Shown: in pieces, positions 46,995 through 59,300 of the stretch
How the letters are laid out: each line of letters begins with the position of its first letter
Position numbering within the stretch: position 1 is the first letter of the stretch
Assembly: GCA_011317545.1 (NCBI GenBank)
Contig: WUJK01000005.1
Location: 2,914,001-2,978,000, forward strand
Source: Coniella vitis
Taxonomy: Eukaryota > Ascomycota > Sordariomycetes > Diaporthales > Schizoparmaceae
Reading direction: 5' to 3'
Length of the DNA stretch: 64,000 bases
Made by a program: the position numbers and the translations under genes
Notes under the pieces: model-generated
Database searches by the model: none
Told to the model about the DNA's origin: nothing
The model's input: only the letters and a program-made list of their open reading frames with translations

Positions 46995-48071
46995 GGTTTT
47001 GTTGTTGTTTGGGGCGGGCAAGGGGGGTGGAGTGTATATATTTGGGTTTGGTTTTAGGAGACGCGTTGTGGTTTTGATATGGATGCTATATAAATTCATA
47101 GAGTAGCATGAAAGATGGAAATGGATAAAGAAACAAGGAACTATCTCCATGATGAGTACAAATCAAAGTCTCTTTGCTAGTATTGCTAGTTGGTCTTCTC
47201 ATTCTTGTTCTGATCTTTTGACGCTATCATCGATATGATGCATCGTCTTGATAGGACAAAGAAAGCAATTGATACCTTGCTATACTGCTGCGCGCAAGCA
47301 AAATCATGTTATCCATTGCAGCGCGCGAGTACTACCTATGAGATTAAGTGCCTGTACAACCAACCGCATGGAGATAGATTCCTTATACACCGAATATCAA
47401 ACATAAGTTATATAAGCAGCAAATTTTCTTTATGCCAACCTGCAGATAGTTTTCTTCTTTCTCTTCTACCTGTTGTCTTGTCTTTCTTTCGTTTCCTTCA
47501 TTCGTAACATCTACAAACACCGTCACCGTGGATGATCTCGGCGTATTATGCAGGTTTCATTGTCAAGCACTGAGGAGTGTGTGTGTGTGTGTGTGTGTGT
47601 ATCCCAATCCCTCCTTCACGCCCCGAGTTTCCAGCCAAGACAGCCAAGCCAAAGCATTGTTACCGTATTCCATCGTGCAGATCTTCCTTGATTTACGTGG
47701 TGTGGTGTACTCTGTAGGCAAATTTTATGGTGGCCCACAAAGGTCCGGGTGCACGACATGCAACGGTTTCAACGGGACCCGAAGATAGGCGTATATGCTG
47801 TACTACTCGGCGGTTAGTAAAAGTCTCAAGGTATACGTAGATGCATCTAAAAAGGGGATCATGGTGATACGAATACACGAATTCCAACTTACGGGGCTGG
47901 TCTACTGTGTACTTCACTGGACGGTAGTAGTGAGAATCATGATGAATGTATTGTAAGGTTGCAAAATTTAAGCTATCCATGAGAAGCCATCAACATTCCC
48001 AAATAGGAAATATGTACACAAAGAAGTCTCTCACGCTTCACATCCAACCCAGCCCGGACAGCGTGACCCTT
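46995..48071. other. Intergenic, tail-to-tail, no gene seen
   Basis: 1,077 bases lie between the guf1 stop (+) and the carboxylesterase stop (-). A GT array lies at 47577-47600. The rest is AT-leaning presumptive 3' untranslated DNA. Confidence 0.6.
47577..47600. repeat. (GT)12 microsatellite
   Basis: This is a pure GT dinucleotide run of 24 bases in intergenic DNA. Confidence 0.95.
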
Positions 48072-50119
48072 TCACTGCGCAATGCCCGGCCCAATGCTCT
48101 CCCAGAAAGCGCATCTCATCTGCAAATCGGAGCCTTTTAAAGCCTGCATCCCCGTCACACCCCCCGTCTCCACCACCAGCCTCTCCTCGGACGCACCACT
48201 CCACGCCACCCACTCGGCCGCCCCAGGGTACCGATACGTGTTGGGATCAAACGACCGAATGAACGACGTCCAGTACCCCTGTGCAACAGGCACCGCATCC
48301 GCATTCACGCCCCCCGGGTAGTAACTCGCCGGCGCAGCCCCATTAGTGTTCTCAGGGCCCCAAATCGCATTGATTTCCACCGTGTGTTCCACGCCGTACC
48401 CCTCGGCCGCCTCGGTCGGATCCGAGACGTTCCACAGGTAGGCGTACGAGGGCGCGCCGCTGCGCTGGGCAAAGGCAGCAGCAATGTACAGGCTGGGGCA
48501 CATGTACCGCGCCTCGCCGTAAACGTTGCTCACCTGGCGCCAGTAGCACCCTTCGTCGGGGCACGCCGTCTCGTTGGGATTCGGGTACAGCTCGTTGATC
48601 TCGGCAAAGTCGCTGAGGGTGAGCAGCGGGAACTGGTTCTTGAGGAACATGTTGCTCTGCGCCAGGGTTGTGGTGTTGGACGGCGTGAAGATAGTCCCGC
48701 CGTTGGTGTCGTCGCCGAAAATCACGGGCAGGTTGCGGATGAAGTTGCCCTCGGCGTAGGCTGTGTATGTCACAGTGCGGATGAGGTCGCCGTCAATGAC
48801 AGGGTTGTACATATACAAGGGCGGTGCAGCAGCGCCGGGGAAGGGGATGTTGTAATTGACCTGCTGGATCTCGTAGGATGTTTTGGAACGGAGACAGGCG
48901 AGGCTGGCTGTTGCGTTGCCCACGCAGCCGAGGCGAAGCGCGAGGTTGTCGTACTGGTACTGCGAGTCGGCAACAGTGCGCACAGCGGCGAAGGAGACGG
49001 ATTCGGCGGCGGCTGCGTGGAAGAGGCCGTCATCACGACCACCGTATGCCGTCAGGTGCAGCGAGACGCTGGCGGCGCCTGCCGAGTCGCCGCCCAGGAC
49101 GACATGGTTGGGGTCGCCACCAAAGAGGTGAATATAGGATTGGACCCAGGCCATGGCCTTGCGCTGGTCCAGGAGGCCGTTGTTGGGGGTGATGAGGTTG
49201 TTGGCGTCGGTGAGGAAGCCGTAGGGCCCGACGCGGTAGTTGAAGGTGACGACGAGGATGGAGTGGTTGGAGGCTGTGATGAGGCCGGTGCCGTTGTAGT
49301 TTGGGTTGCTGTTAACGTTGAAGCCGCCTCCTTGGATGAAGAGGTAGACGGGCAACAGGCCTGAGGATGAAGCCGTGGAGGAAGAAGAAGAATTGGTGGA
49401 CGAAGATGATGAGTTAGAGGCGGAGGAAGTGTAAGAGGAGGCCGCAGGATTGGTGGGCGCGTAGACGTCGAGGAAGAGGCAGTCTTCAGAGGTGGCGGTC
49501 GTGTCGGGGGAGCCGTTTGTGGCGAGACAGTAGGGTCCATGCTTCTGAGGTGTGAGTATGTCATGTGAATGTCCTCATGAAAAAGAGAGCGAATCAAGAA
49601 GGGCAGTACCTCATCAGCGATTTGAACTGTGTCGTTGACGACGGGATTCTGTGGAGGCGCAAAGCGGAGGTCACCCACTGGAGGGGCTGCATATCGGATT
49701 CCAAGCCCTAGTTACAAAAGAATTGTGAGATTGTTGGGTGAAAAGAATTGGTGCGAGTCGAGGGCCAAGGTTGAGATTCAAAGGCAACAGCATCAGGAAA
49801 GAGGGTTGGCGATGTGCCGAAAAGGGAAATGTCCAAGCGTAGTGTGGAGGTTTGTCTGTTTCGTCTGCACCAAGACGAGCACATTCCTCATCACGAGACC
49901 GATGACACTTTGAACAAGCTGCGAGAAGAACCTCCAAAAAAAAAAAGTATAGAATATAAGCAAGGACATACATTGCGTGACGCCGGTGCTGTCAATCTCT
50001 GTGCCCACATATGTCGAGTAATCGAGTTGGACCGTCGTCCCAACCGCCTCGACAGACGAGACGAGAAGTCCCAGGAGCCCTGCCGAACCGGCAAGGCCAC
50101 GCGTGGCCAGTCTAACCAT
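48072..50119 (-). CDS. Secreted type-B carboxylesterase, catalytic Glu apparently Gly
   Basis: Exons (minus) are 50119-49972, 49707-49610 and 49544-48072, 572 residues. The splices (GTATGT/CTAG, GTACTG/CTCAG) restore QWLGIRYAAPPVGDLRFAPP, the standard start of the esterase/lipase (COesterase, cholinesterase-like) domain. The first ~26 residues form a signal peptide (LAGSAGLLGLLVSSVEA), so the enzyme is exported. Residues include the oxyanion-hole QGGGF (153-157), the nucleophile elbow GGDSAG with S236, and H469 (GVEHTVEINAIWG). The third triad position, normally Glu in (N/D)EG, is Gly364 in GDDTNGGTIF. Several N-glycosylation sequons and even-numbered cysteines fit secretion. A 25-residue Ser-rich insert (about 115-143) is unusual. 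Activity is uncertain because of G364; other carboxylates may substitute. Substrate unknown. Confidence 0.9.
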
Positions 50120-52203
50120 GGCGGTGTCGTGACTGCCTAGCCAGAACAAGAAGCGAAGAAAAGGAAGGAACGGATTGACCACAGCCACTCGGCGCGGAAA
50201 AGCCGGTTAGGTCAGCAGCGTTTCCACGACGGCTCAGTTGTCGACTGTCTGTATGAAATGTCCCCTCGAGGCTTTGCGAGCAACAGGACAAAGAACCACA
50301 TCTCGAGGCAGATGCACCAGATCATAAGAACGAGGACAGTGCCATAGCCTTTATACCTCGCCGCCATATCAGGTCGACCACCACGCCCACGGCCACAACC
50401 ACGAGTCCCACAACGACAGCAACTAGGAAGCCACTAAGGCACATGTTCCTGACCGGCAGCAGCGGAGTCGTTGTCATGACTCCATCCATCCTCTGATGGC
50501 GTGGGCACGGCATGGCACCGGTCCCGGGTCCCATCCTCATCCAGCATCGTCATGCTACCACAACCGGCACGCACAGATACCGCTAGCTGGCTGACCAACT
50601 GGCTGGCTGGCTAGATGGTAGGATAGATCCTCTGATCGGATCAGGTCGGTCTTTTTGCCGGTTCCTTGTCCATCACCCTTCTCCGCGTGGCACCGAGACA
50701 CACCTCCCCTCAGACCGGAAGCACGAAAGGGGAAATAGGAAAAGATGGGAGCTAGTAGTCTGGGGCGGTTTTGCTGGCTCAATATTGGCCATGGCCGCAT
50801 GGCAAGGTATGTCAAAGCTGGTTTGCGACATATGCTCCACTGCATTTTCTAGCATGGCCGCTGTTCCATGTCGCGGGCCCGCATGCAAAAAGAACTCGGA
50901 CCGAGAGGGCAGTTGTAAGTCACGGGGCTCCTTAGCACCGGCAATTGATGGCATCCTGGAGAGGGGGAAAAGGTGGGCGCCAGACGTATAAGCGGTTGGA
51001 GAAGTATAATACCATTTCCTGTGAGGCCCTACTATGTACAAACGGCCTGGAGAAATTGTGGAGGGGATCTCTGAGGGTGGGAGCGTGAGTGCGTGACGAA
51101 GGGGTCTACATCATATTGCTCACATGAGCAACAAACAGGGAATTTCAGTCAAGAGACGGTCGGCTTTAAAGGGAAAAGGAAAAAGCCAGTTGCAGGTTGA
51201 TGTTAATTGGTGCATCAACTTGGAGCTAGAGTAGAGAAACTCGATTAGGAGGAAGACCTGTAGTAATACAATACTGTGATACAGTCCATAAGATCATTAT
51301 CGAGGAGAGAGAGCGGTCAGGTCAACGCTATTGTTGTGTACGAGTGAGCATTACCGTTCAGTGGTACGAACTCGTGAGACCACCAATAGTACAATTGTGT
51401 GCGGATCACGGAGCCGTCGGGGAGTCGAAAGCCTCGTAGCTTCTGGTCAGACCTGCAAGGTGTAGTATAGGAAGGCCTTCTTCTTCGCGGAACAATCTCG
51501 TCGTTGGTGGGTTTGTAATACTGTCCTTGTATCAGTCGGCTTTTTTTGTTCTGAAAATTAATACAAAGGAGTTCAAAGACAGCGCAAGCTAACAGGCCCC
51601 TTATTAGCACGCAAGAACAGCGAGCAGTAGCATAACCTTTGAACGGTTAGCAAACCCACATTATGCTTGACGTGTTGTGGGGGATGTGGAGCGCGGGTTA
51701 TGGTAGGGTAGTACCTATTACAGTTTGATTGCGAAGGCTGTCAAAACTCTAGTCGGCCTTATATACTCGGTGTAATTTTGTCGGCTTGCTGGTTTTGCAG
51801 CGCTTTTGGTTGTTGTTGGGTCGGAAACGACATTGTCCTCCTTCTTGTCCTGTTCCTCCTATACAAGCAAGTCCTTTGTCCTTCTCATAGTATCGTTGGT
51901 CCGGCGAGTCGGTTGTGGCGTGAACAGTAGTTGTAATATCGCCTGTGTTTGAGCCCAAGATTTGAAGGAATAAAGCCAAGCGAAGCCATCACACTTACGC
52001 CGAGACACGGGGCCAACAGAGCAAAGTATACATGACGGCTTACTAAACAATACCGAGCGATGACTACAATACTGCAAATGTACATGGCATACTATGTAAT
52101 CTGTGAATCTGAGTTTGCCGGATTTTCCAATGGTGGGCGCCAATTCTGGCGCTACATTCTTCATATCCGTGCATTTGTACATGGTAGATATGCACATACA
52201 AGT

Positions 52204-52219
52204 TACTATGTACATAGTA
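52204..52219. repeat. Perfect 16-base palindrome TACTATGTACATAGTA
   Basis: The sequence equals its own reverse complement over all 16 bases. It is identical to the copy at 53095-53110. Confidence 0.9.
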
Positions 52220-53094
52220 GACTCTTTTTGTTTTCTGGGTCCGATCCATTCGACTCGCACTCGGCTGCTGTATCTCCTGTGTTATTGCACAAATAGTGCA
52301 CCGTGCAAAATAAGGGGAGAGAGAGAGGGAGAAAGAGAGAGGGAAAGAAAGGGAAAAAGATCTCGAGAGGAGGCAATCTCGCCGAGTTGCTTCTGCTGTT
52401 TTTGTTTTGTTTGTTTCTTCTTAGACGCCTTGGGAGCGTCATTTGGGACCATTGATTGGCTTCAGGGCCCAGGCCGCGTGTACTATATGCTCTGTATGCA
52501 GAGGCTGGCCTCGAGATCGGGCCGGTAGTACACAGAAGGTACGGAAAGACAGATACAGTGATGCTTCTGTAACCGTAAAACACCCAGTCATTCAGCCAGT
52601 CTCTCACTCAATCACTCGCTCACCCATTCGCTCACTTGGTCCGCCGACCTTGTCAGCCTCCTGTGTGTTCAGTTTCCCGCCAGAAACAGCGGCTGTGATG
52701 CGAAACAAGGGTTGGGGTCGCAGATGTTTGGGTGAGACTGCTTGTTTGTTTGTTTTTTTCTGCTTTCCGCGACTCGAGATGAAAAAGGGCCAACAACACC
52801 ACACGGTGGTTGCGCCTTGCTCTGCTGATCCTTTTCACTTTTCCCCTTTCCCCCTCTCGCCACAGAATCCATCCAAAAGCGATCAGCAGAGGCGGGTAGA
52901 TACGTGGTGATGCATTTGGGTGCAATTATCTGCAAAAAGGCTGCAGTGCGAAGGGAAAAGCAACAACGCCCTTCTCGCCGCGTACGAAGTACCGTGTACT
53001 CACGTGCAGCTCCCCTCACCCGCTATTACTAAGGTACTGTGTACTATGTAAGAAAACGCACATACCTGCTGCTCATATTATGAACCGAGGCTGC

Positions 53095-53110
53095 TACTAT
53101 GTACATAGTA
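53095..53110. repeat. Perfect 16-base palindrome TACTATGTACATAGTA
   Basis: This is the second full copy, 891 bases from the first and about 1 kb upstream of the Zn2Cys6 regulator ATG. Confidence 0.9.
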
Positions 53111-53835
53111 GGGCTCCCAGACTGCCAGGGCCTCCCAGGTCTGCCAAACAGTCGGTGGCAGGGGTCACTGACAGGGGCCTCTGATTAGCCGGCTCTCCCC
53201 CCTCTCCCCCCGCCTATACATAGTACTATGTACATAGCACACGCAGCGCCAGCATCTGTGGACGGTCAACCGGTACTATAGTACAGTGTCGGTACTATGT
53301 AGCTTCCCTTGTTTGGCTGCTACCGACACTGTGTATCGATACTGTCTATTCTTCCCAACTTGCCCCGTCCACCACCGAATCGTCTGGTTACCCACTCTCT
53401 CCGTTTGTACTAGAGTACATAGTATGTTCGCATCCGTGCGTCCTTTTTCCTTTTCACATCCCGAGTGGGCATGTTGCAGCTGGCGTGGTTGGCTTTTGGC
53501 CTTGGACAACAGCAGCCCCTGCTGCACGTACACAGACAGACACAGTCGTGCTGGTAGCGGTACTGGTCATTACAGAGATAGTACTCAGTGTACTACATAT
53601 GCTATGCAAAGAGGGAAAGTGCAAGGGACAGACGAAAGAGAGCAAAAGACAAGACGAGAAAAAAGATCCGAGGGTGGGGGAAAAGGAAAGAACGAAACAA
53701 GACATGACCATCTAGTTGCTGCTTTTGATTGCTACCTTGCAGCGCGCATCTCGTTGCTCGCGTCCATTTCGAGCTTTTCTCCTTTCACCTCCCAGCTTCT
53801 TCTCTCGGCCCACCCCAGAACCACACCCGCTCCTC

Positions 53836-53869
53836 GCCATCGCCATCGCCATCGCCATCGCCATCGCCA
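53836..53869. repeat. (GCCATC)n hexamer repeat
   Basis: Five to six exact tandem copies of GCCATC lie about 240 bases before the regulator ATG, probably in its 5' untranslated region. Because each unit carries an ATC/CGC register without ATG on the plus strand, it does not add start codons. Confidence 0.9.
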
Positions 53870-54106
53870 CTCCATTCCTTCCTCAGTTCCACCGCTCGAT
53901 CCGTCGCCAGCAGCACCTCACCTCCATCGTCCCTGCCATAGCCGTCCCTCCGTGCCCCATCCTCAGCTCGTCGCCGTGGCTCGTTTTCTGCAAACTCGAA
54001 ACTCGACCGCTCAAGTTCCTCGTCCCGCCAGGCCCAGGCTGGTGGAAAGACTGACTGTTGCGCCTCCTTGGCTGCCGCCACCGTTGTTGTTGTCGTCCTT
54101 GTCGCC

Positions 54107-56375
54107 ATGGTGTACTGCGGCAAGCCCTCAATGGGCTGTGGGACCTGTCGAACCAGGAGAATCAAGGTGCGCTTACCTGCCGTTACCTTCCACCACCCGA
54201 CCTCCCTAAACGTTGACCCACCCGCCATTGACGACGACCTCGGTGACTTGCACCCCTCCCATTGCCTTGCCGTCGCATTCTGCTCCTGCTTTCTTCCTTT
54301 GTTCCCTTCTCCTTCTCCCTCGTCTGCCCTTCATCCATCGCTCCTCGCAATCAGAGCACCCACGTTGACTGTTGGACCTCGCTCCCTCCAATGTAAAGTG
54401 CGACGAAGCGAAACCAGTATGCAACCAGTGCATAAAGTCCCGCCGCCACTGCGCCGGCTACCGCTCGGGCTTTGACATTTTGCACCGTGATGAGACCCAG
54501 GCCACAGCAAAGCGCGCAAAGCGACAGGCAGAGAAAAAGGCCGCCAAGAAGGCAGCCGAGACGGGCGGCACCGTCATCAAGTTTGAGCCCGTTCAGATCA
54601 ACACCAATTACAGCAACAATAAGAAGCCCAATGATCAAATCTCACCAGCATCAGCACCAGCAGCTTCGTCTTCGTTTTCATCGCCCAAACCCACACGTTT
54701 CTCCCCCGTTGAGGTTCTCTTCCCACTCGCTCCTCCGGCCCTGCCGCTCGACCAGCATGCCTCACATTACTTTGCTTCGCATTTCATCATGCTGTCCGGA
54801 CAGTCGGGCAACCAGCCCGGCCACCTCGAGTACCTACTGCCCTTGCTTCGCGCAGAGACAAATCCCAACAGCCCTCTCCAGCTCTCCTATAGCGCCTGCG
54901 GCCTCGCTGCCATGAGCAATCGTGAAATGGCAGTCGACCGGAATCTTGTCGATGTTTCGTTCCTTCAGCACACCAGAGCCATCCGAGCCGTTGCCGAGGC
55001 TCTCCAGGACCCTGTCCGCTGCAAGACGGATGCCACATTGGCCTCGGTGCTTTTGTTGTGCTTCTTTGAGGTTGGCCCCCAATCAGATTGCCCTGGCCCG
55101 TATATCTTCGCAGCTTTGAGCAATTGACTTACTCTTTGACCGGGCAGAAAATCACCGCAAGTAAGGAGAATGGCCTTTTGGCATGGCGCACCCACATTGA
55201 AGGCGCCATACACATTATCCGGCAGCGAGGAAAGGAAATGACGGCCAGCAAATACTCGGCAGGCTTGTTTGACGCTATCCGTCTCAACATTGTAAGGAAC
55301 CATATTACGCAACATTCCCTGGCCTTAGTCAAATGGCATTGACCGCTAACTGACACATTTAGATTGCTCGCTCGCTCTCCTCCGGCTCGGCACCGGCCAT
55401 GGGTCTGGAATGGTGGCTTCGCGAGTCCGAAGTTTACGACCCGATTGGCGTGCGCGCTCAACGTTTCTCTCTCCAAATCTGCGAGATTCGCGCCGAAGCA
55501 TCCCGCCTTATGACCACCCTTCCGCATAACGAAGTTGGCGTCGAAATCATGCTCGAAATGCTCCAAAAGGTCAAGAGCCTCGATCGCGAAATCGCCCTAT
55601 GGGGCAAGAATCTCCCCGAAGAATACCAGCCCCACGTGCTCTACTACGAGGACCGACCAATCGAACCTGGCGCTCTGCGCAAGGCACCCGTCTTCCCGGG
55701 CCCGGTGCTCGTGTACCGCAACGTTGTTGTTGCATCCATGTGGAACGCACTGCGCGCCTCCCGAATCATTTTTGGCTCGCTACTGATTCGCCTTGTTGCG
55801 TGGATCTGCTGGCCGGCTGATTATCACGTGGCGCCCGATTACACGACTATGGTACGAACGATTCGGACTCTGATTTCAGAACTGGTCTCGACCACGCCCT
55901 TTATGCTCAACACGTTTGACGACAAGCGATCGGCTGCTATTGCCTTTGATATCGCAGGTGGTCGTGGCGTCAATATGGGGAATTTCTCTTGCGGGGCTGA
56001 TATGCAATCCAAGATGATTGGCGGGCTGATGGCATCCTGGCCGCTAAGCACCATCCGAACTTGTGATTTCACCACAGACGAACAGCGCGAATGGTGCTTG
56101 GGCCGATTGGCGTCTATAGAGCAAGAGTTGGGTATAAAGTACGCCGGTGCTTTGGCCAAGGTCAGTTTCTTCTCTGCTGCCGTTGTATATCTACTCTTAA
56201 CTGCCTCACTGAGCACGGCGGATGAGAGCGTCGAGTAGATGCTGACAGCAATTTCCAACAGGCCAAGATCCGGTTCCCATCTATGCTGATCCGCCGCGAT
56301 GGATTACCCACAGCACACGATCCTCTCAAGGAGATCAAAATGACTGTCGCTGTACGGCCGGTCCAGGCTACCTAG
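54107..56375 (+). CDS. Zn2Cys6 (GAL4-type) transcription factor
   Basis: Five exons are 54107-54166, 54399-55070, 55148-55291, 55363-56160 and 56262-56375; all phases are 0 and total length is 595 residues. The first intron (232 bases) falls inside the zinc cluster, a position common in fungal GAL4-type genes. Splicing gives a perfect C11-x2-C14-x6-C21-x6-C28-x2-C31-x6-C38 motif after MVYCGKPSMG. A basic linker (KRAKRQAEKKAAKKAAE) follows, then the fungal-specific transcription factor 2 region (PF11951 type): LDQHASHYFASHFIMLSG, ALQDP..DATLASVLLLCFFEKITASKENGLLAWRTHIEGAIHIIRQRG, and C-terminal VYRNVVVASMWNALRASRIIFGSLL. It is nuclear and DNA-binding; targets are unknown. It is divergent from the carboxylesterase, so local control of that gene is possible but unproven. 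Confidence 0.9.
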
Positions 56376-59300
56376 GTACTGGGGGTTGACTGACGTGTAG
56401 TCGCCTCTTGTACATATAGCGTTTCTCTTATTCTTCTTTGGATAGTTTTGGCTCTTTGAGCTTTTTGCATTTGGGAAATTCTTGCTCTTTTGATCTCATA
56501 TAAATGAGCTCGCAACCGGAAAGATGATTTTTTTTTTTTTTTACTAAAGCTTATTGGGGTTTTATCTTCTTGTGCGAGGCGCCGCGGGGCTGCTGGAATG
56601 GAAACAGAACGGCGTGAAAAGGATCCTGGTTCTAAGGTGTTTCCGGTGAGGAGTTATCATACTGCGTCACACAATCGTATCGATGATTGACGTCTTGGGT
56701 TTGAAGTACTCTTTCTCTTTGCGAGTAGAGTACGGTTTTATTCTAGATTTCATGGATTACACAAGTCGGCGAATTTTGGCGTGCCTTTGCGAATAGGACT
56801 GTGAACCCCCCGGGGGAACCTGTTGAGTAGTTGAATATTATATGCGATGGGCTAAACCAGACCATCTCCTGGGGCTATTTGCATTCGGGCGCTTGGTAGG
56901 ATACTGCAGGGGATTCTAGGATATGAGTTATATGAACTTGTGAGAAATCACTAGCGAGTATTTCATACCATTGGTTGGGGTGGAATAACCCTTGCCTTGA
57001 CTACTAAACATCCATCAGCTTTGGAAAACGGTTTTGTGATTACTATTTCACAGATAGGCCAGACGGAAATGATATGAGTTCACAAGAATTATTTCTAGAT
57101 TCTTGATCAAACCTGGAACTGGTTAACCGTGGCCTACGGGCAAGAAAAAGGAATGTGACCAGTGCGAAGAGATTATTGTACCTCCTAGTCTGGATTCTGC
57201 TCAGTCTTTGCAATCGTCTCCCTCCCTATTTACCAGTCTCTTTTATAGCGATCGATCTCCATTCACAGTGGGATTTTTTTGGGAAAAAAAAAAAGGAGGA
57301 AAGAAAAACCTCACTGTGATGAAAAGAATAAGAAAGAAAAGGAAAAGGAAAAGAGAAGCCTCAAAAGTGGACATAGCCTTTGGTGTGCATAGTTACTTGA
57401 GATTTGCGGAAGGGTTGTGAACACGATTGTGATGGCCCGTCGGAGAGAGCTTGCGGGTGTGGGTGAGAGGATCAAGGGTTACTATGCTAGAAAGCATATA
57501 TCAGAACTATGAGGGTATTAAGAACATTTAAACCTATTGAGAAGGGATGATAGCACTATTGACGGCGATGAGTATGAAGTAGCCAGTACTAATTTTCGAA
57601 GTATGACGATTGAGGAATGATTTGAGCTTAATGATACTCGATTGAATGTACTCTTAATTCTCCTTTCCATGATATTTTCTTTATGGCAAATAAAGAAAGC
57701 ATGGGCCCGTTTTGGGATATAGATCACGTTAACTAGCAAGAATGACTCTGGTTCGCCATCTTGCCAACGTGCAATGGAGATTGATTCTCCTAGGGTGAAA
57801 AGTAATTGGGTGAATGAGAGACTCGTCTCGTTGTTTCTGTTATTATGGCGTGGATTTATATTCCAAAGAGGAACTTTGAAAGAGCAGGTGAGTTCTTGAA
57901 ATTAAGTGTTCAAGTGACTATTGTACCATGTGTTAATATGTTCGAATAATGCGGAGAGGGAGTGGGCTTGCTATATCTACAGGGCAGAGAGAGAAAGGGA
58001 GGAAGGCCCTTGAAGTAGTCTCTGGAGCCAGTGTATGAAGTGTTATATGCTGTAATGAGCAAGTTTGCCCTTGACAAACTGATGATGAGCTGTGGTCGTG
58101 CATACAGCAATTGGACGACCACGATCCAATCAGGAAGTTATCTTTTAGCTTTTCGTGCCTCTTTGCAGCACTTTCGGGGACTCGTGCTGTATTCTCTACA
58201 GTGTGAATGATTCGGAACAAAACATCTTCAAATCAATGTGGATATACAATAATTCTGCTCCAGTGCGTTCTTATTCCCTTGATATGCTCAAATGTGAAAA
58301 GCTCTATATGTCGAACTAGTTTTGCATCTGGGAGCCTCAAAGTAAATAAGCTTCTCTTCCTCCTTTTTCTTTTCTCCTTAGATTGGTTGGTTGGTTATAT
58401 GTGTAGTTAGTGCTCACAAACTTGAGAAAGTCACTTAAATGTCAAGTCAAATAAGTCGAGGAAAACAGATTCTCAAAGAAGAAACAGGAATAAATGAATT
58501 TTTCAAAGTAGGCGGGCCGTTCAGGATATTTTCCTATTCTTCAGAGCTACAGGTCACCTATCGTGCGTAGTGCACACTTGGACCCATTGTAGGGTACAGT
58601 GCTAGCCTTCAGAAGCAGCATATATGCATTAACTTACGTAGATATCGATGAATTTCTCACAAGAAAGGTTGTAATCTCCCTTCACTCACCCGCGATAATT
58701 CTATGTACAGTAAGTAAACACTTGATCTTGCCACCAGCATACATTCGTGATCCGGACGAATAATCGCTTTTTAAGCGGGCATGGTTACTCGACTGAGTAG
58801 CCGTTGCTTTGCTTTGCCTTGCCTTTTGTACCGTAGAAAGTAATCAGCTTTGGCAAAAATCCAAATCAACGGCAGAGGTTACATAAGTGAGTTTTGCCGT
58901 AAAGGATTGTTATTTACGTCTTCAATGGTACGCATGGCTCACTTTAGAGTATTCTGTTCCTTATATCTGACGCCAAGGCAGAGCAGAATCCAAATACTTC
59001 CCCAACAGAGAAAATAAAAGACAACAGAAATAATAAGACAAAATAACAACCAAGACATCAGTCTGGGTATAGTATCCACAGAGATGGCCTCTGCCAGGGT
59101 TTTTTCACCGGAGTTTAGGATCGAGAACACGTGCTTCGGCTCGAAGCCCGATCAGTTGTTCAACTTTATCCTGTGACGAACGGCTTAGCCAGGGCATTAG
59201 TCGATTAATTGTGCATGCTATGTCTTTCTTTGATAACATGTGTATTCGGTAAAGTATAAGGCGCCCGAACTGAAGATCGACTCCTACTCTAGAGAATGGG

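Larger units (their letters stand above)
51030..53424. repeat. Cluster of TACTATGTACATAGTA palindromes and half sites
   Basis: Copies found by eye lie at 51030-51040, 52090-52098, 52204-52219 (full 16-base palindrome), 53042-53050, 53095-53110 (full), 53217-53238 (extended, one mismatch), 53293-53301 and 53416-53424, with a near variant GGTACTATAGTAC at 53271. Half sites also occur elsewhere in the window, always between genes. A short, precise palindrome repeated this often is more than expected by chance at this composition, but I have not computed a background rate. Confidence 0.75.
50120..54106. promoter_or_regulatory. 4-kb divergent intergenic with TACTATGTACATAGTA cluster
   Basis: This separates the carboxylesterase (-) from the Zn2Cys6 regulator (+). 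It holds at least eight copies or half copies of the TACTATGTA palindrome (listed separately), a G/A-rich purine tract at 52316-52352, and a (GCCATC)n array just before the regulator. No gene is supported; the long frame over 53286-54209 is a low-complexity shadow. The last several hundred bases are likely the 5' leader of the regulator, rich in short upstream frames. Confidence 0.55.

Noticed and set aside
53286..54209. 307-codon plus-strand frame over the regulator leader
   Set aside because: Contains the (GCCATC)n array as His/Arg repeats and overlaps the real start of the Zn2Cys6 gene in another frame.
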